A stretch of 14,237 nt of DNA, from assembly GCA_903922535.1 (NCBI GenBank), contig CAIXUF010001471.1, positions 1-14,237 on the forward strand, written 5' to 3'. The notes below the pieces were generated by a model. That model was not told where the DNA came from. It worked only from the letters and a program-made list of their open reading frames with translations, and did not search any database. The position numbers and the translations under genes are program-made. The stretch comes from Candidatus Hydrogenedentota bacterium (GTDB lineage Bacteria > Hydrogenedentota > Hydrogenedentia > Hydrogenedentiales > CAITNO01). Each line of letters starts with the position of its first letter. The stretch's first letter is position 1. Positions 7,411 through 14,237 of the stretch are shown piece after piece.

Positions 7411-8793
7411 TCAGACCGTTCCCGCTGCCGCCACTTCCAGCGGATTCGCGTAGACCCAGGGCGTCCATTCGCCGAGAATGTTCAGTTCAGCCTCCACGCG
7501 GTACTTGCCTGTTTCGGTGGGCTTCCACACCAGCGAGGTTCCTTCCTGCTGATAGACCTGCACGCCATTGCGAAGCACCGTGAAGCGGCAGGCGAAGGGT
7601 GCCGCGGCCAGAAGCGTGGTGTCCGGACCAAGGGCGATCCTCTCACCCATGACAGCCTGTTTCCCGCCGCCCTTGGCCATCCAAACAAACCCTGTCGCGT
7701 CGGCAATCATGTCAAACGAGACAAACACCCGGCCCTCGCGCAGCGCGTCGATGATGGACGGCTCCGACAGGTCCTTCGCCAGCACATGGTCGGCCACATA
7801 GCGCGTGCTGCGCTCATAGGGATCGATCTGGAACCGGAACGCCTCTTTGCCGGGGACAAAGGGACGTGACACAAGGCGAAGCAGGGGCTGCAAGTATTTG
7901 GGAGACTTGATGTCGCTCTTTGCGGGCGAACGCAGCTTGATGGACCCGTCGGGCTGCCAGACGCCGTAGACGCCGATGTTCTGATGGCAGTCATTTCCGC
8001 AGATGCCCACAAACTTGCGCGTCAGGTTAAGCTCATCCCACTTCTTGAGCATCCTGACATTGCGGTCAAAAATAAGCCGGAGCGTCTGATCGGGGTATGC
8101 GCCAAGGTTCATCAGGATGTCCGGGGCGAGGCGCAGAAGCGTTTGCGCCATGGTGCCTTTCACCAGATACTCATCCATGAAGTCGGCGTGCAGATTGTAG
8201 ATTTCCATCCCGTTGAGATTGGGATCGCTGAAGTCCTTCTTCTCCTCCGGATGCACCACAAAAGTCACCCCGCCCTTGTCATGCACGGTTTGCGTGGTGA
8301 CTTCCTGCTTGTCGCCGCACTGCAGCACCGTGTCCGGCGGCAGGCCCCAGGGCATAAGATTATGAGACATCTCAAAGCCGGGGATGAACAGCACACCGTC
8401 ATGCACGCCGCGCCACTGAACGTCATAGGCGTTGCCGCCGTCCTGGCAGTGGTCGGACATGCAGATGAACTGGCGTCCCGTTTCCTGCATGGTCTTCAGA
8501 ATATGCTCCCAGGGCACTTCGGAATCGTGGGAGAGCAAAGAATGGCTGTGGCTCACGCCACGGTATTCGTTCCAGCCGGTCTGATACGGGATGGGCACGG
8601 GCTTGGCCGCAATCGCCTTCCATGCCGCCGCCTGCTTCGGAAACGTGACATAGCGGTGGTAAATGGCCGTCCGGAACAGCACCAGCAAGGCCAGAACGAG
8701 GAGGATTAGCAAGATTCCCAGACTGATGCTGAACCAACTGAGGATTCGACGCCATAGCGGAGGACGGTCCATAGCGGAGGCATTTGTGGTCAC
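7411..8793 (-). CDS. Membrane-anchored PHP-domain metallohydrolase
   Basis: The 460-residue product has one N-terminal membrane helix (about 14-44, preceded by RPPLWRR, so the bulk should lie outside the cytoplasm). A PHP (polymerase and histidinol phosphatase) domain follows at about 70-350. Probable metal ligands are His82/His84 (VSHSHSLLSHD), Asp114/His115 (MSDHCQDG), Glu141 and His144 (GFEMSH), His181 (VVHPEE) and Asp268/His270 (GNDCHQ). The last 100 residues form a beta-rich, Ig-like module (FTVLRNGVQVYQQEG...). It resembles the CehA/McbA-type PHP hydrolases, but no substrate can be assigned. The start is GTG 8793, with AGGAG (8803-8807) 9 bases upstream and a hairpin just before that. 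An in-frame ATG at 8772 and a longer form from ATG 8916 (501 residues, adding a segment with CPNC) are alternatives without good ribosome sites. It lies downstream of the methyltransferase on the same strand and is probably co-transcribed with it. Confidence 0.82.
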   Translation of the reverse strand: MTTNASAMDRPPLWRRILSWFSISLGILLILLVLALLVLFRTAIYHRYVTFPKQAAAWKAIAAKPVPIPYQTGWNEYRGVSHSHSLLSHDSEVPWEHILKTMQETGRQFICMSDHCQDGGNAYDVQWRGVHDGVLFIPGFEMSHNLMPWGLPPDTVLQCGDKQEVTTQTVHDKGGVTFVVHPEEKKDFSDPNLNGMEIYNLHADFMDEYLVKGTMAQTLLRLAPDILMNLGAYPDQTLRLIFDRNVRMLKKWDELNLTRKFVGICGNDCHQNIGVYGVWQPDGSIKLRSPAKSDIKSPKYLQPLLRLVSRPFVPGKEAFRFQIDPYERSTRYVADHVLAKDLSEPSIIDALREGRVFVSFDMIADATGFVWMAKGGGKQAVMGERIALGPDTTLLAAAPFACRFTVLRNGVQVYQQEGTSLVWKPTETGKYRVEAELNILGEWTPWVYANPLEVAAAGTV

Positions 8794-8808
8794 GGTTCGG
8801 TACTCCTG

Positions 8809-8828
8809 TTTCCCGCTGGCGCGGGAAA
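8809..8828 (-). promoter_or_regulatory. Perfect 8-bp intercistronic hairpin
   Basis: TTTCCCGC and GCGGGAAA (8809-8816 and 8821-8828) pair perfectly around a 4-base loop, in the gap between the methyltransferase stop and the PHP start. In the minus-strand transcript the stem ends one base before the AGGAG ribosome site of the PHP gene. No U tract follows on either strand, so it does not look like an intrinsic terminator. It could shape translation or mRNA processing between the two genes. Confidence 0.5.
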
Positions 8829-8921
8829 TCGACTTGTGAGACTGGGACTTGGGCCGGATGACGTTGACATGCGTTGGTTGGACTGTGCAATTCGGACAGG
8901 GTTTCAGTGAAGACATGCGGG

Positions 8922-9545
8922 TCAGTCTTTTACTGCCACCCCCTGGTACATGTATCCCGAAAACTTGGATGACCCCGGCAGGCAGAAGTTTTCGAGTTTC
9001 TCGAAGCGAAAATGGCTGTCCTGGACCAGTTCCTTGATGTTGCGATTGAGATTGCAGCCGTCCGCGACGATGCGCCAGAAGGGGTTGAGACGGGTTTGCC
9101 ACTTCTGAACCCTGGGGTCGTCCGCAAGGCCATGCTCCGCAAAGAAGAACCGGCCGCCGGGCCGCAGCACGCGATGACATTGGGCCAGCACCCGCTCCGC
9201 GTCCGGAACGCTGCACAGGGTCCATGTGCACACAACGGTATCGAAGGACGCGTCGTCAAAGGGCAATGCCTCTCCGGGCAACACGCGGCAGTCGACTTCG
9301 ATGGGCGAATCCGCAATTCTCTTTTGGGCGGCCGCCCGCATCCCGGGATTGGGGTCTGCAGTGACCAAACTCTTGATATGGGCGGGGTAATGGGGGAGGT
9401 TTAGCCCTGTGCCGAAGCCCAGTTCAAAGACAGTGCCTGACACCCCGTCAAGGAGTTCCTTGCGGATCTTGGTCATCTCCGCGTCGTTCATGCGCCAATC
9501 GATGATTCGCGGAAATATGAGTCGTGAGTAGAACCCTACGGGCAT
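8922..9545 (-). CDS. Class I SAM methyltransferase, METTL7/TMT1-like
   Basis: The 207-residue product is a single Rossmann-type methyltransferase domain: motif I ELGFGTG (about 41-47), the acidic residue after strand 2 in VTADPNPGM, motif II/III DTVVCTWTLCSV and the post-motif RVLRPGGRFFFAEH. The combination CTWTLCSVPDAERVL, RVLRPGG, LNPFWR and DGCNLNR closely follows the pattern of animal METTL7A/B (TMT1), which S-methylate thiols. A thiol or small-molecule substrate is therefore a reasonable guess, though bacterial relatives are mostly uncharacterised. ATG 9545 is chosen because the fold starts there (MPVGFYSRLIFPRIIDW). The longer frame to ATG 9641 adds 32 residues of unlike composition and would begin right at the predicted transcription start. 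The GGGAG before 9545 is too close to be an ideal ribosome site, so the start is uncertain. It is divergent from the metal-binding protein and upstream of the PHP gene. Confidence 0.85.
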   Translation of the reverse strand: MPVGFYSRLIFPRIIDWRMNDAEMTKIRKELLDGVSGTVFELGFGTGLNLPHYPAHIKSLVTADPNPGMRAAAQKRIADSPIEVDCRVLPGEALPFDDASFDTVVCTWTLCSVPDAERVLAQCHRVLRPGGRFFFAEHGLADDPRVQKWQTRLNPFWRIVADGCNLNRNIKELVQDSHFRFEKLENFCLPGSSKFSGYMYQGVAVKD

Positions 9546-9573
9546 GCTCCCATAATACCATTTCTCAATATCG

Positions 9574-9586
9574 CCGCACAGTGCGG
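9574..9586. promoter_or_regulatory. Short perfect dyad CCGCAC-A-GTGCGG
   Basis: A 13-base palindrome with a single central base lies between the predicted promoter (9647-9675) and the methyltransferase start at 9545, in the expected 5' leader. Its position suits a repressor operator or a short leader structure; nothing identifies a specific regulator. Confidence 0.3.
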
Positions 9587-9646
9587 TGTTATCGGAGCGA
9601 TGGGTTGGGCTCGTGCAGGCACTGGAGCGGAAAAGGTTCATAAAAC

Positions 9647-9675
9647 ATTATAAAAAGGATAATGTAACGAATGTA
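9647..9675 (-). promoter_or_regulatory. Predicted promoter for the methyltransferase gene
   Basis: On the minus strand a perfect TATAAT (complement of 9647-9652) lies in an AT-rich intergenic region. The hexamer 17 bases upstream, TACATT, is a poor -35 match. Transcription would begin near 9640, giving a leader of about 95 bases before ATG 9545. The same 244-base divergent gap (9546-9789) must also hold the promoter of the metal-binding protein on the plus strand; TAGAAT at about 9753-9758 is a possible -10 without a clear -35. Confidence 0.4.
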
Positions 9676-9789
9676 CAGCGTTATTGTCAGGAATAGCCAT
9701 TCGCGGAATCCTGTTAACCACTTGTAAATGAATGTGTTGAATGAAGGCATACCTAGAATGGATCTCAATCCGAAATGGAGGCATTGACA

Positions 9790-10332
9790 ATGAAACTCCC
9801 AGTCGTTTTGCTGATGGCAATGGTGCCAGTGTTCATTGCGGGCACCCCTTGGACTGCGGACGCCTTGGCCCAAGCACAGGCCGGCTCCGGCAAGGTCTCG
9901 GCGGGCGTTACTCCCAAGGACGACAAGGCCGTCCAGAAGGACGCCCCAGGCAAGACCGGGATCGCAGCCAAAGAAGACGCTGATCTTGTAGCCCAACAAA
10001 AGGCTGCCTATGCCCTGGACACCTGCGTGGTTACAGGCAAGAAACTGGGTGAACACGGTGAACCGGTCGAATATCTTTACAAGGGCCGCCTGGTTCGTTT
10101 CTGCTGTGCGGGCTGCATAGCCGGTTTTGAAAAGGACCCGGCCAAGTATCTCGCCAAACTGGACGAGGCCGCGAAGGGCAAGGACAAGGCTGGAACGGTG
10201 GCTCCAAAAGATGCACAGACTGCGGAAGTCTGGACCTGCCCGATGCACCCAGAGGTCAAAGAAGCCAAGCCGGGCAAATGCCCCAAGTGCGGTATGAACC
10301 TGGTGAAGGCGGCAGCAGCGGCAAAGAAATGA
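9790..10332 (+). CDS. Secreted heavy-metal-binding protein (TRASH/YHS-like plus HMBD)
   Basis: The 180-residue protein has a Sec signal peptide (cleavage likely after ADALA, residue 27) and a Lys/Ala/Gly-rich linker. A TRASH/YHS-like metal-binding domain spans about 75-125, with Cys79 and the cluster C-C-A-G-C at 105-109. A C-terminal heavy-metal-binding domain spans about 147-173, with pattern W-T-C-P-M-H-P-E, then C-P-K-C-G-M (Cys150, His153, Cys164, Cys167, Met169). The last domain is the one usually found at the N-terminus of CusB-type efflux adaptors. A periplasmic copper/silver carrier or sensor feeding the RND pump encoded 119 bases downstream is the natural inference. The start at 9790 is set by GGAGG (9777-9781) at 8 bases; an in-frame ATG at 9775 overlaps that site. 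The gene is divergent from the methyltransferase and probably in one transcription unit with the pump. Confidence 0.87.
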   Translation: MKLPVVLLMAMVPVFIAGTPWTADALAQAQAGSGKVSAGVTPKDDKAVQKDAPGKTGIAAKEDADLVAQQKAAYALDTCVVTGKKLGEHGEPVEYLYKGRLVRFCCAGCIAGFEKDPAKYLAKLDEAAKGKDKAGTVAPKDAQTAEVWTCPMHPEVKEAKPGKCPKCGMNLVKAAAAAKK

Positions 10333-10436
10333 AGTTGCCGGGTCGCCGGATGCCACAGAAAGCAACGACCAGACCTTGGTAATCACATTCGTGGCAAAGT
10401 GGTGCATGGAGCGCAACTCCCAGTATAGTGCTGAGA

Positions 10437-10448
10437 TGGGGTACCCCA
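10437..10448. promoter_or_regulatory. Perfect palindrome TGGGGTACCCCA before the pump gene
   Basis: A 12-base perfect palindrome with G4/C4 arms ends three bases before the GTG start of the CusA-like gene. A TATAGT (10424-10429) that could be a weak -10 lies just upstream, so the dyad would overlap a transcription start. G/C-tract dyads are typical of CsoR/RcnR-type metal repressor operators, but no such regulator is seen here. It might equally hinder ribosome access. The 119-base gap from 10333 holds nothing else I can support. Confidence 0.3.
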
Positions 10449-10451
10449 GCC

Positions 10452-13400
10452 GTGATAGAAGGCGTAATAGAGTTTTGCTGCCGCAACAAGTTTATCGTCA
10501 TACTGGCCTTTGTGGCCGTGGCGGCGGCGGGGCTGTGGGTGGTGGAACGCACTCCGGTGGACGCCATACCCGATCTTTCCGAGAACCAGGTCATCGTGTT
10601 TACCGACTGGATGGGGCGCAGTCCGAAGGAGATTGAGGACCAGATCACCTATCCTCTCTCGGTGAACCTGCAGGGCTTGGCCGGCGTCAAGGCCGTTCGT
10701 TCCTCCTCCGAATTCAACTTCTCGATGATCAACATCATCTTTGACGACTCCGTCGATTTCTACTTTGCACGCACCCGTGTTCTGGAACGGCTCTCGCTGG
10801 CAAGCACTTATCTGCCGCAGGGAGTGGTGCCCTATCTGGCCCCGGACGCCACCGCGCTGGGCCAGATCTTCTGGTACACCGTGGAGGGGGAACAGGTTGA
10901 CGGGGCGAAACTGCGCAGCCTTCAGGACTGGTACGTGCGGTACCAGCTCAACTCCGTGCCTGGCGTGGCACAGGTGGCCAGCGTCGGCGGCTTTCCCCGC
11001 GAATACCAGGTGGATGTGACGCCGGAACGGTTGCGCGCCTACAACCTGACGCTGGGCCAGATCTACCAGGCCATCGCCAAGAGCAACAGCGCGGTTGGCG
11101 GCGGCGTGGTGCAGAAGGGCAACGCCGAATACATTATCCGCGGGGTCGGGTGGATCAAGGGTCTGGAAGACATCCGCAACACCGTCATTACCGAGCGCGA
11201 TGCCGTGCCCATCAAGGTGGGTGATGTCGCCATCGTGCAGAGCGGCGTCGAGTTTCGCCGCAGCGTGCTGGAGAAGGACGGGCGCGAGGTGACCGGCGGC
11301 GTGGTCATGATGCGCTACGGCGAGAACCCGCTGGAAGTGACGCGAAACATCAAGGCGAAGATTCGGGAGCTTCAAAAGGGGTTGCCTGAAGGCGTCCGGA
11401 TCGTGCCGTTCTATGACCGGACCCGCCTCATCGAAACCGCGATTGAAACGGTGTCCCGGATTCTGGAACACGAGATGCTCTTCGCCGCGCTGGCCATTTT
11501 GCTCATTCTGGTCCACTTCCGCAGCGTGTTCGTGGTGGTCATCACGCTGCCGCTTTCCGTGCTGGTCGCCTTTATTCTGATGCATTTGTTCGGCATATCG
11601 TCGAACATCATGTCCCTGTCGGGCATTGCCATTTCGATAGGCATTCTGGTGGACCAGTCCATCGTGATGCTGGAGAACGCCACCCACCGGCTGACGCAGC
11701 ACTTTGGCGGCAAGAAGATTACGGGGGACACTACGGAACTCATCGTGGCGGCATGCCGCCAGGTGGGACGGCCGATCTTCTTCTCCGTGGTCATCATGGT
11801 AATCTCGTTCCTGCCCGTGTTCGCCTTGACGGGCCAGGAAGGGAAGATGTTTCATCCGCTGGCCTTCACAAAGACCTTTGCGCTGATTGGCACGGCAATC
11901 ATCTCGGTGACACTGGTGCCCGCGCTGCTGCCCCTGCTGGTTCGGGGCCGCCTGTCGAGCGAGGGCAACAACTGGATTATCAGCAGCGTGGTGGCGGTGT
12001 ACCGCCCGACACTGCAATTCCTCATGCACCGCCCCAAGACGGTGATCTGGCTCTTTGTCATCCTGTTGTCGGCGGGTTTCCTCGTGTCGCGGCAGTTGGG
12101 CCGGGAATTCATGCCGCCACTGGACGAGGGTAGCATCTTGGACATGCCGGTCACGACGCCGCGTGCCTCGGTGACCGAGGTGGCGGACGATCTCAAGGCG
12201 CGGGACGCGCTGATTCGGTCGGTGCCGGAGGTGGAGATGGTGGTGGGCAAGGGCGGGCGTGCGGAAACCCCCACGGATCCCTCGCCGCTGGACATGATCG
12301 AGACGGTGGTCACGCTGCGTCCGAAGGAGCACTGGATCAAGCGCAAGATACTGCTGCCTGATGCGCGGTCGGAGACGGAGCGCGTGCTGGGACTGCTCGA
12401 AGTGCGGGGGACGGTGGCACCGGCCGGGGACGGGCAGGCGCGCAGCGCCTTTGTGAACGAGGTGACGAACGGCGCGCTGGACCGGTACGACGGGCTGATG
12501 CGGCCGGAGGTCGCGCGCAGACTACTGGAGCAGGAGGCCGCGGTCGCTGACAAATCCGTGAGGCTTGCAGCGGAGTGTGTGCTGGGACAGGTGGACTTGC
12601 ATAACGCTTGGGCAAAGCCGTTCTCAGCGGAGGAACGCGAGGCGTTCCTTGCCGGGTTCGCCGAATCGTGGCGGGCGAAGTGCATCACCAATCCGCAAGT
12701 CTATGACGTCGAGGAACTGGTCAACGACGTGCTGGCGCGGTTGGAGAAGAACGGCCAACTGGGTCTGGAACGCGGCGCGGTGCTTGCACCGGTGGCGACA
12801 CACTGGTCCGAACTCAGAGACGCTGTCAAGGAATCAGTAGGACTTACTGTTCCGGATTTCCCCACCGCGACCACCGCCGCACTGGAGGCATATCGCGTGA
12901 AGGCGTGGGCTGCCTGGACCAAGCAGACCAATCAGGCGCTGTTTGACCGCGGGATGGCGCTGTTTGGCCAGGCATTGCTGGCCGAACTGGAATCGGCGGC
13001 AACGATGCGCGGTCTGTGGAAGGGAAAGGATGTCGCTCCGGGCATAAGCGCGCAGGACATAGGCGGGGCGTTTGGCAAGCATGCGTTCCTTTGGGTCAAG
13101 ACGAAGAACGACTTGGTCCGTGAACTGAACACGGTGGTGAACCAGATCGGCTGGGCGAACATTTGGACACAGCCGATCATCAACCGCGTGGACATGCTGG
13201 CGACCGGCGTGCGCACCCAGCTTGCGGTCAAGGTGTTCGGGAAGTCGCAGGAGCAGATTCAGGCCGTGTCGGAGCAGGTGTCTGCCGTGTTGCAGGCGAT
13301 ACCGGGCGCGGTGGATGTCGTGGCCGATCAGACCGTCGGCAAGGGGTATGTTGAGGTAGAGGTGGACCGTGAACGCGCCGCCCGGTACGGGATCAACGTG

Positions 13401-14237
13401 GGTGACATTCAGGATACCATCGAGGTGGCGCTGGGCGGAAAACCGATCACGACCACCGTCGAGGGCCGCGAACGCTATCCCGTGCGGCTGCGTTATGCCC
13501 GCGACTACCGCACGGACGAGGAGGCGATCAAGAACATCCTCGTTTCGCAGGGCGGCATGGAAGCCGCGCCGGGTGACGGCGGGAGCAAGCCCATGGCGGA
13601 GCGTCCGGCGATCTATCTGCGCGATGTGGCCAAGATTCAGGTCGTTGAAGGCCCCGTGATGATCAAGAGCGAGAACGGGCTGCTGCGGTCCTATGTGCAG
13701 CTCAACGTCCGAGATCGGGACATTGTCGGTTTTGTGGAGGAGGCGCAGCGTGCCGTTCAGGCCAAGGTGAAGCTGCCGGAAGGCACCTTCCTGGAATGGA
13801 CCGGCCAGTTTGAGCATCAGGTGCGCGCCAAGAAGACGCTGCGCGTCGTGTTTCCCGCCGTGCTGCTGCTTATCTTCGTCATCCTGTACATGACCTACCA
13901 CGACTTCACCCACGCGCTGTTGATGATGATGGCGGTGCCGGGCGCACTGGCGGGCGGCGTGCTGTTCCAAGCGCTGTTTGGTTACAACTTCAGCGTGGCG
14001 GTGTGGGTGGGCTACATAGCCTGTTTCGGCATGGCCACGGAGACGGGCATCATCATGCTGGTCTATTTGCGCGACGCGATTGCTGAACGGGGCGGGCTGG
14101 CCGGACTGGCCAGTGTCGCGGCGCTGGAGAAGGCGGTGCTGGAGGGCGCGGTGCACCGGCTGCGTCCCAAGTTCCTGACCGAGGCCACGGCCATTGTGGG
14201 CCTGGCGCCGATGCTGTGGTCTACCGGCGTTGGGGCC
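10452..14237 (+). CDS. cusA: CusA-type Cu(I)/Ag(I) RND efflux pump, 3' end outside window
   Basis: The frame is open for 1262 codons to the window end, with about 70 residues missing by comparison with CusA. Such pumps trimerise in the inner membrane and use proton influx to export metal through an adaptor and an outer-membrane channel. The N-terminus (IEGVIEFCCRNKFIVILAF, then TPVDAIPDLSENQVIV) is typical of the heavy-metal RND family. Proton-relay residues are present: Asp401 in TM4 (GILVDQSIVMLEN), Glu1197 (MATETGIIML) and Lys1240 (RLRPKF), equivalent to CusA D405, E939 and K984. The metal-binding Met triad of CusA (M573, M623, M672) is matched by Met565 (DMPVTT), Met615 (PLDMIE) and Met915 (NRVDML), supporting Cu/Ag over Zn/Co. 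An insertion of about 250 residues separates the last two. GTG 10452 is chosen because it aligns with the usual family start; the ribosome site is weak. No adaptor gene lies upstream. Confidence 0.93.
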   Translation, partial: MIEGVIEFCCRNKFIVILAFVAVAAAGLWVVERTPVDAIPDLSENQVIVFTDWMGRSPKEIEDQITYPLSVNLQGLAGVKAVRSSSEFNFSMINIIFDDSVDFYFARTRVLERLSLASTYLPQGVVPYLAPDATALGQIFWYTVEGEQVDGAKLRSLQDWYVRYQLNSVPGVAQVASVGGFPREYQVDVTPERLRAYNLTLGQIYQAIAKSNSAVGGGVVQKGNAEYIIRGVGWIKGLEDIRNTVITERDAVPIKVGDVAIVQSGVEFRRSVLEKDGREVTGGVVMMRYGENPLEVTRNIKAKIRELQKGLPEGVRIVPFYDRTRLIETAIETVSRILEHEMLFAALAILLILVHFRSVFVVVITLPLSVLVAFILMHLFGISSNIMSLSGIAISIGILVDQSIVMLENATHRLTQHFGGKKITGDTTELIVAACRQVGRPIFFSVVIMVISFLPVFALTGQEGKMFHPLAFTKTFALIGTAIISVTLVPALLPLLVRGRLSSEGNNWIISSVVAVYRPTLQFLMHRPKTVIWLFVILLSAGFLVSRQLGREFMPPLDEGSILDMPVTTPRASVTEVADDLKARDALIRSVPEVEMVVGKGGRAETPTDPSPLDMIETVVTLRPKEHWIKRKILLPDARSETERVLGLLEVRGTVAPAGDGQARSAFVNEVTNGALDRYDGLMRPEVARRLLEQEAAVADKSVRLAAECVLGQVDLHNAWAKPFSAEEREAFLAGFAESWRAKCITNPQVYDVEELVNDVLARLEKNGQLGLERGAVLAPVATHWSELRDAVKESVGLTVPDFPTATTAALEAYRVKAWAAWTKQTNQALFDRGMALFGQALLAELESAATMRGLWKGKDVAPGISAQDIGGAFGKHAFLWVKTKNDLVRELNTVVNQIGWANIWTQPIINRVDMLATGVRTQLAVKVFGKSQEQIQAVSEQVSAVLQAIPGAVDVVADQTVGKGYVEVEVDRERAARYGINVGDIQDTIEVALGGKPITTTVEGRERYPVRLRYARDYRTDEEAIKNILVSQGGMEAAPGDGGSKPMAERPAIYLRDVAKIQVVEGPVMIKSENGLLRSYVQLNVRDRDIVGFVEEAQRAVQAKVKLPEGTFLEWTGQFEHQVRAKKTLRVVFPAVLLLIFVILYMTYHDFTHALLMMMAVPGALAGGVLFQALFGYNFSVAVWVGYIACFGMATETGIIMLVYLRDAIAERGGLAGLASVAALEKAVLEGAVHRLRPKFLTEATAIVGLAPMLWSTGVGA
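12360..13097 (+). other. Extra domain of about 246 residues inside the CusA-like pump
   Basis: This in-frame segment (residues about 637-882) has no counterpart in CusA. Met623 and Met672 are 49 residues apart in CusA; here the equivalent Met615 and Met915 are 300 apart. CusA-like sequence runs up to RPKEHW (623-628) and resumes at LVRELNTVVNQIGWANIW (888-905). The insert is rich in Ala, Glu, Leu and Arg, apparently helical, without membrane segments, with only two Cys (AAECVLG, RAKCITN) and few His, so it does not look like a second metal site. Base composition matches the surrounding gene and there are no stops, repeats or inverted ends, so it is not a recent mobile-element insertion. It would project from the second large periplasmic loop. 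Confidence 0.75.

Noticed and set aside
8794..9231. N-terminal extension of the PHP protein to 606 residues
   Set aside because: It would overlap the methyltransferase gene by more than 300 bases and run through the intercistronic hairpin; the extension is low-complexity and Arg/Gln-rich.
12360..13097. Insertion sequence or intein within the pump gene
   Set aside because: There are no terminal repeats, target duplications, transposase motifs or intein splice-site residues (no Cys/Ser at the first junction with His-Asn at the last), and the frame and composition match the flanks.
10383..14156. Long minus-strand open frames (649 and 440 codons) opposite the right end of the window
   Set aside because: They are antisense shadows of the CusA-like gene: their translations are His/Arg/Gln-rich with no recognisable domains, while the plus frame gives a continuous RND protein with conserved motifs.

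Overview
The window comes from a GC-rich bacterium (about 60% G+C by eye). The gene set is a two-domain secreted sulfatase, a membrane-tethered PHP hydrolase, a secreted TPR/metallopeptidase and a heavy-metal RND pump paired with a TRASH/HMBD-type metal-binding protein. This suits the Planctomycetota/Hydrogenedentota kind of lineage better than Proteobacteria. The taxonomic guess is inference from gene content only. There are no rRNA or tRNA genes, CRISPR arrays or insertion sequences that I can see.

Layout. At the left edge (1-153) there is a near-consensus sigma-70 promoter pointing left, out of the window. Then come a RidA-family enamine/imine deaminase (242-631) and, overlapping it by ATGA, a secreted TPR plus gluzincin-type (HExxH) peptidase (628-1878). 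These converge on a minus-strand block. Read in its direction of transcription, the block is: a METTL7-like class I methyltransferase (9545-8922), a membrane-anchored PHP-family metallohydrolase (8793-7411), a four-TM histidine kinase (7179-6007) abutting its sigma-54-type response regulator (6006-4633), a doubtful small ORF (4632-4363), and a secreted sulfatase-superfamily protein (4230-1984). On the right, divergent from the methyltransferase, are a periplasmic metal-binding protein (9790-10332) and a CusA-type Cu(I)/Ag(I) RND efflux pump (10452 onward) that runs off the right edge in an open frame.

How the genes fit together. The kinase and regulator form an ordinary NtrC-type two-component system; the sulfatase lies downstream on the same strand and is a possible target, though I could not find a convincing -24/-12 promoter for it. 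The metal-binding protein and the CusA-like pump look like one copper/silver export unit, but no CusB-like adaptor or CusC-like outer-membrane factor is present; the HMBD zinc-ribbon-like domain usually fused to the adaptor is carried here by the small secreted protein.

Most unusual observation: the CusA-like pump keeps the three metal-binding methionines and the TM proton-relay residues of CusA, but carries about 250 extra, mostly helical, soluble residues in its second large periplasmic loop, exactly between the second and third methionines. Other points of interest are a sulfatase whose signature reads S-x-P-S-C in place of C/S-x-P-x-R, a perfect 8-bp hairpin between the methyltransferase and PHP genes just before the PHP ribosome binding site, and several short dyads in promoter regions.
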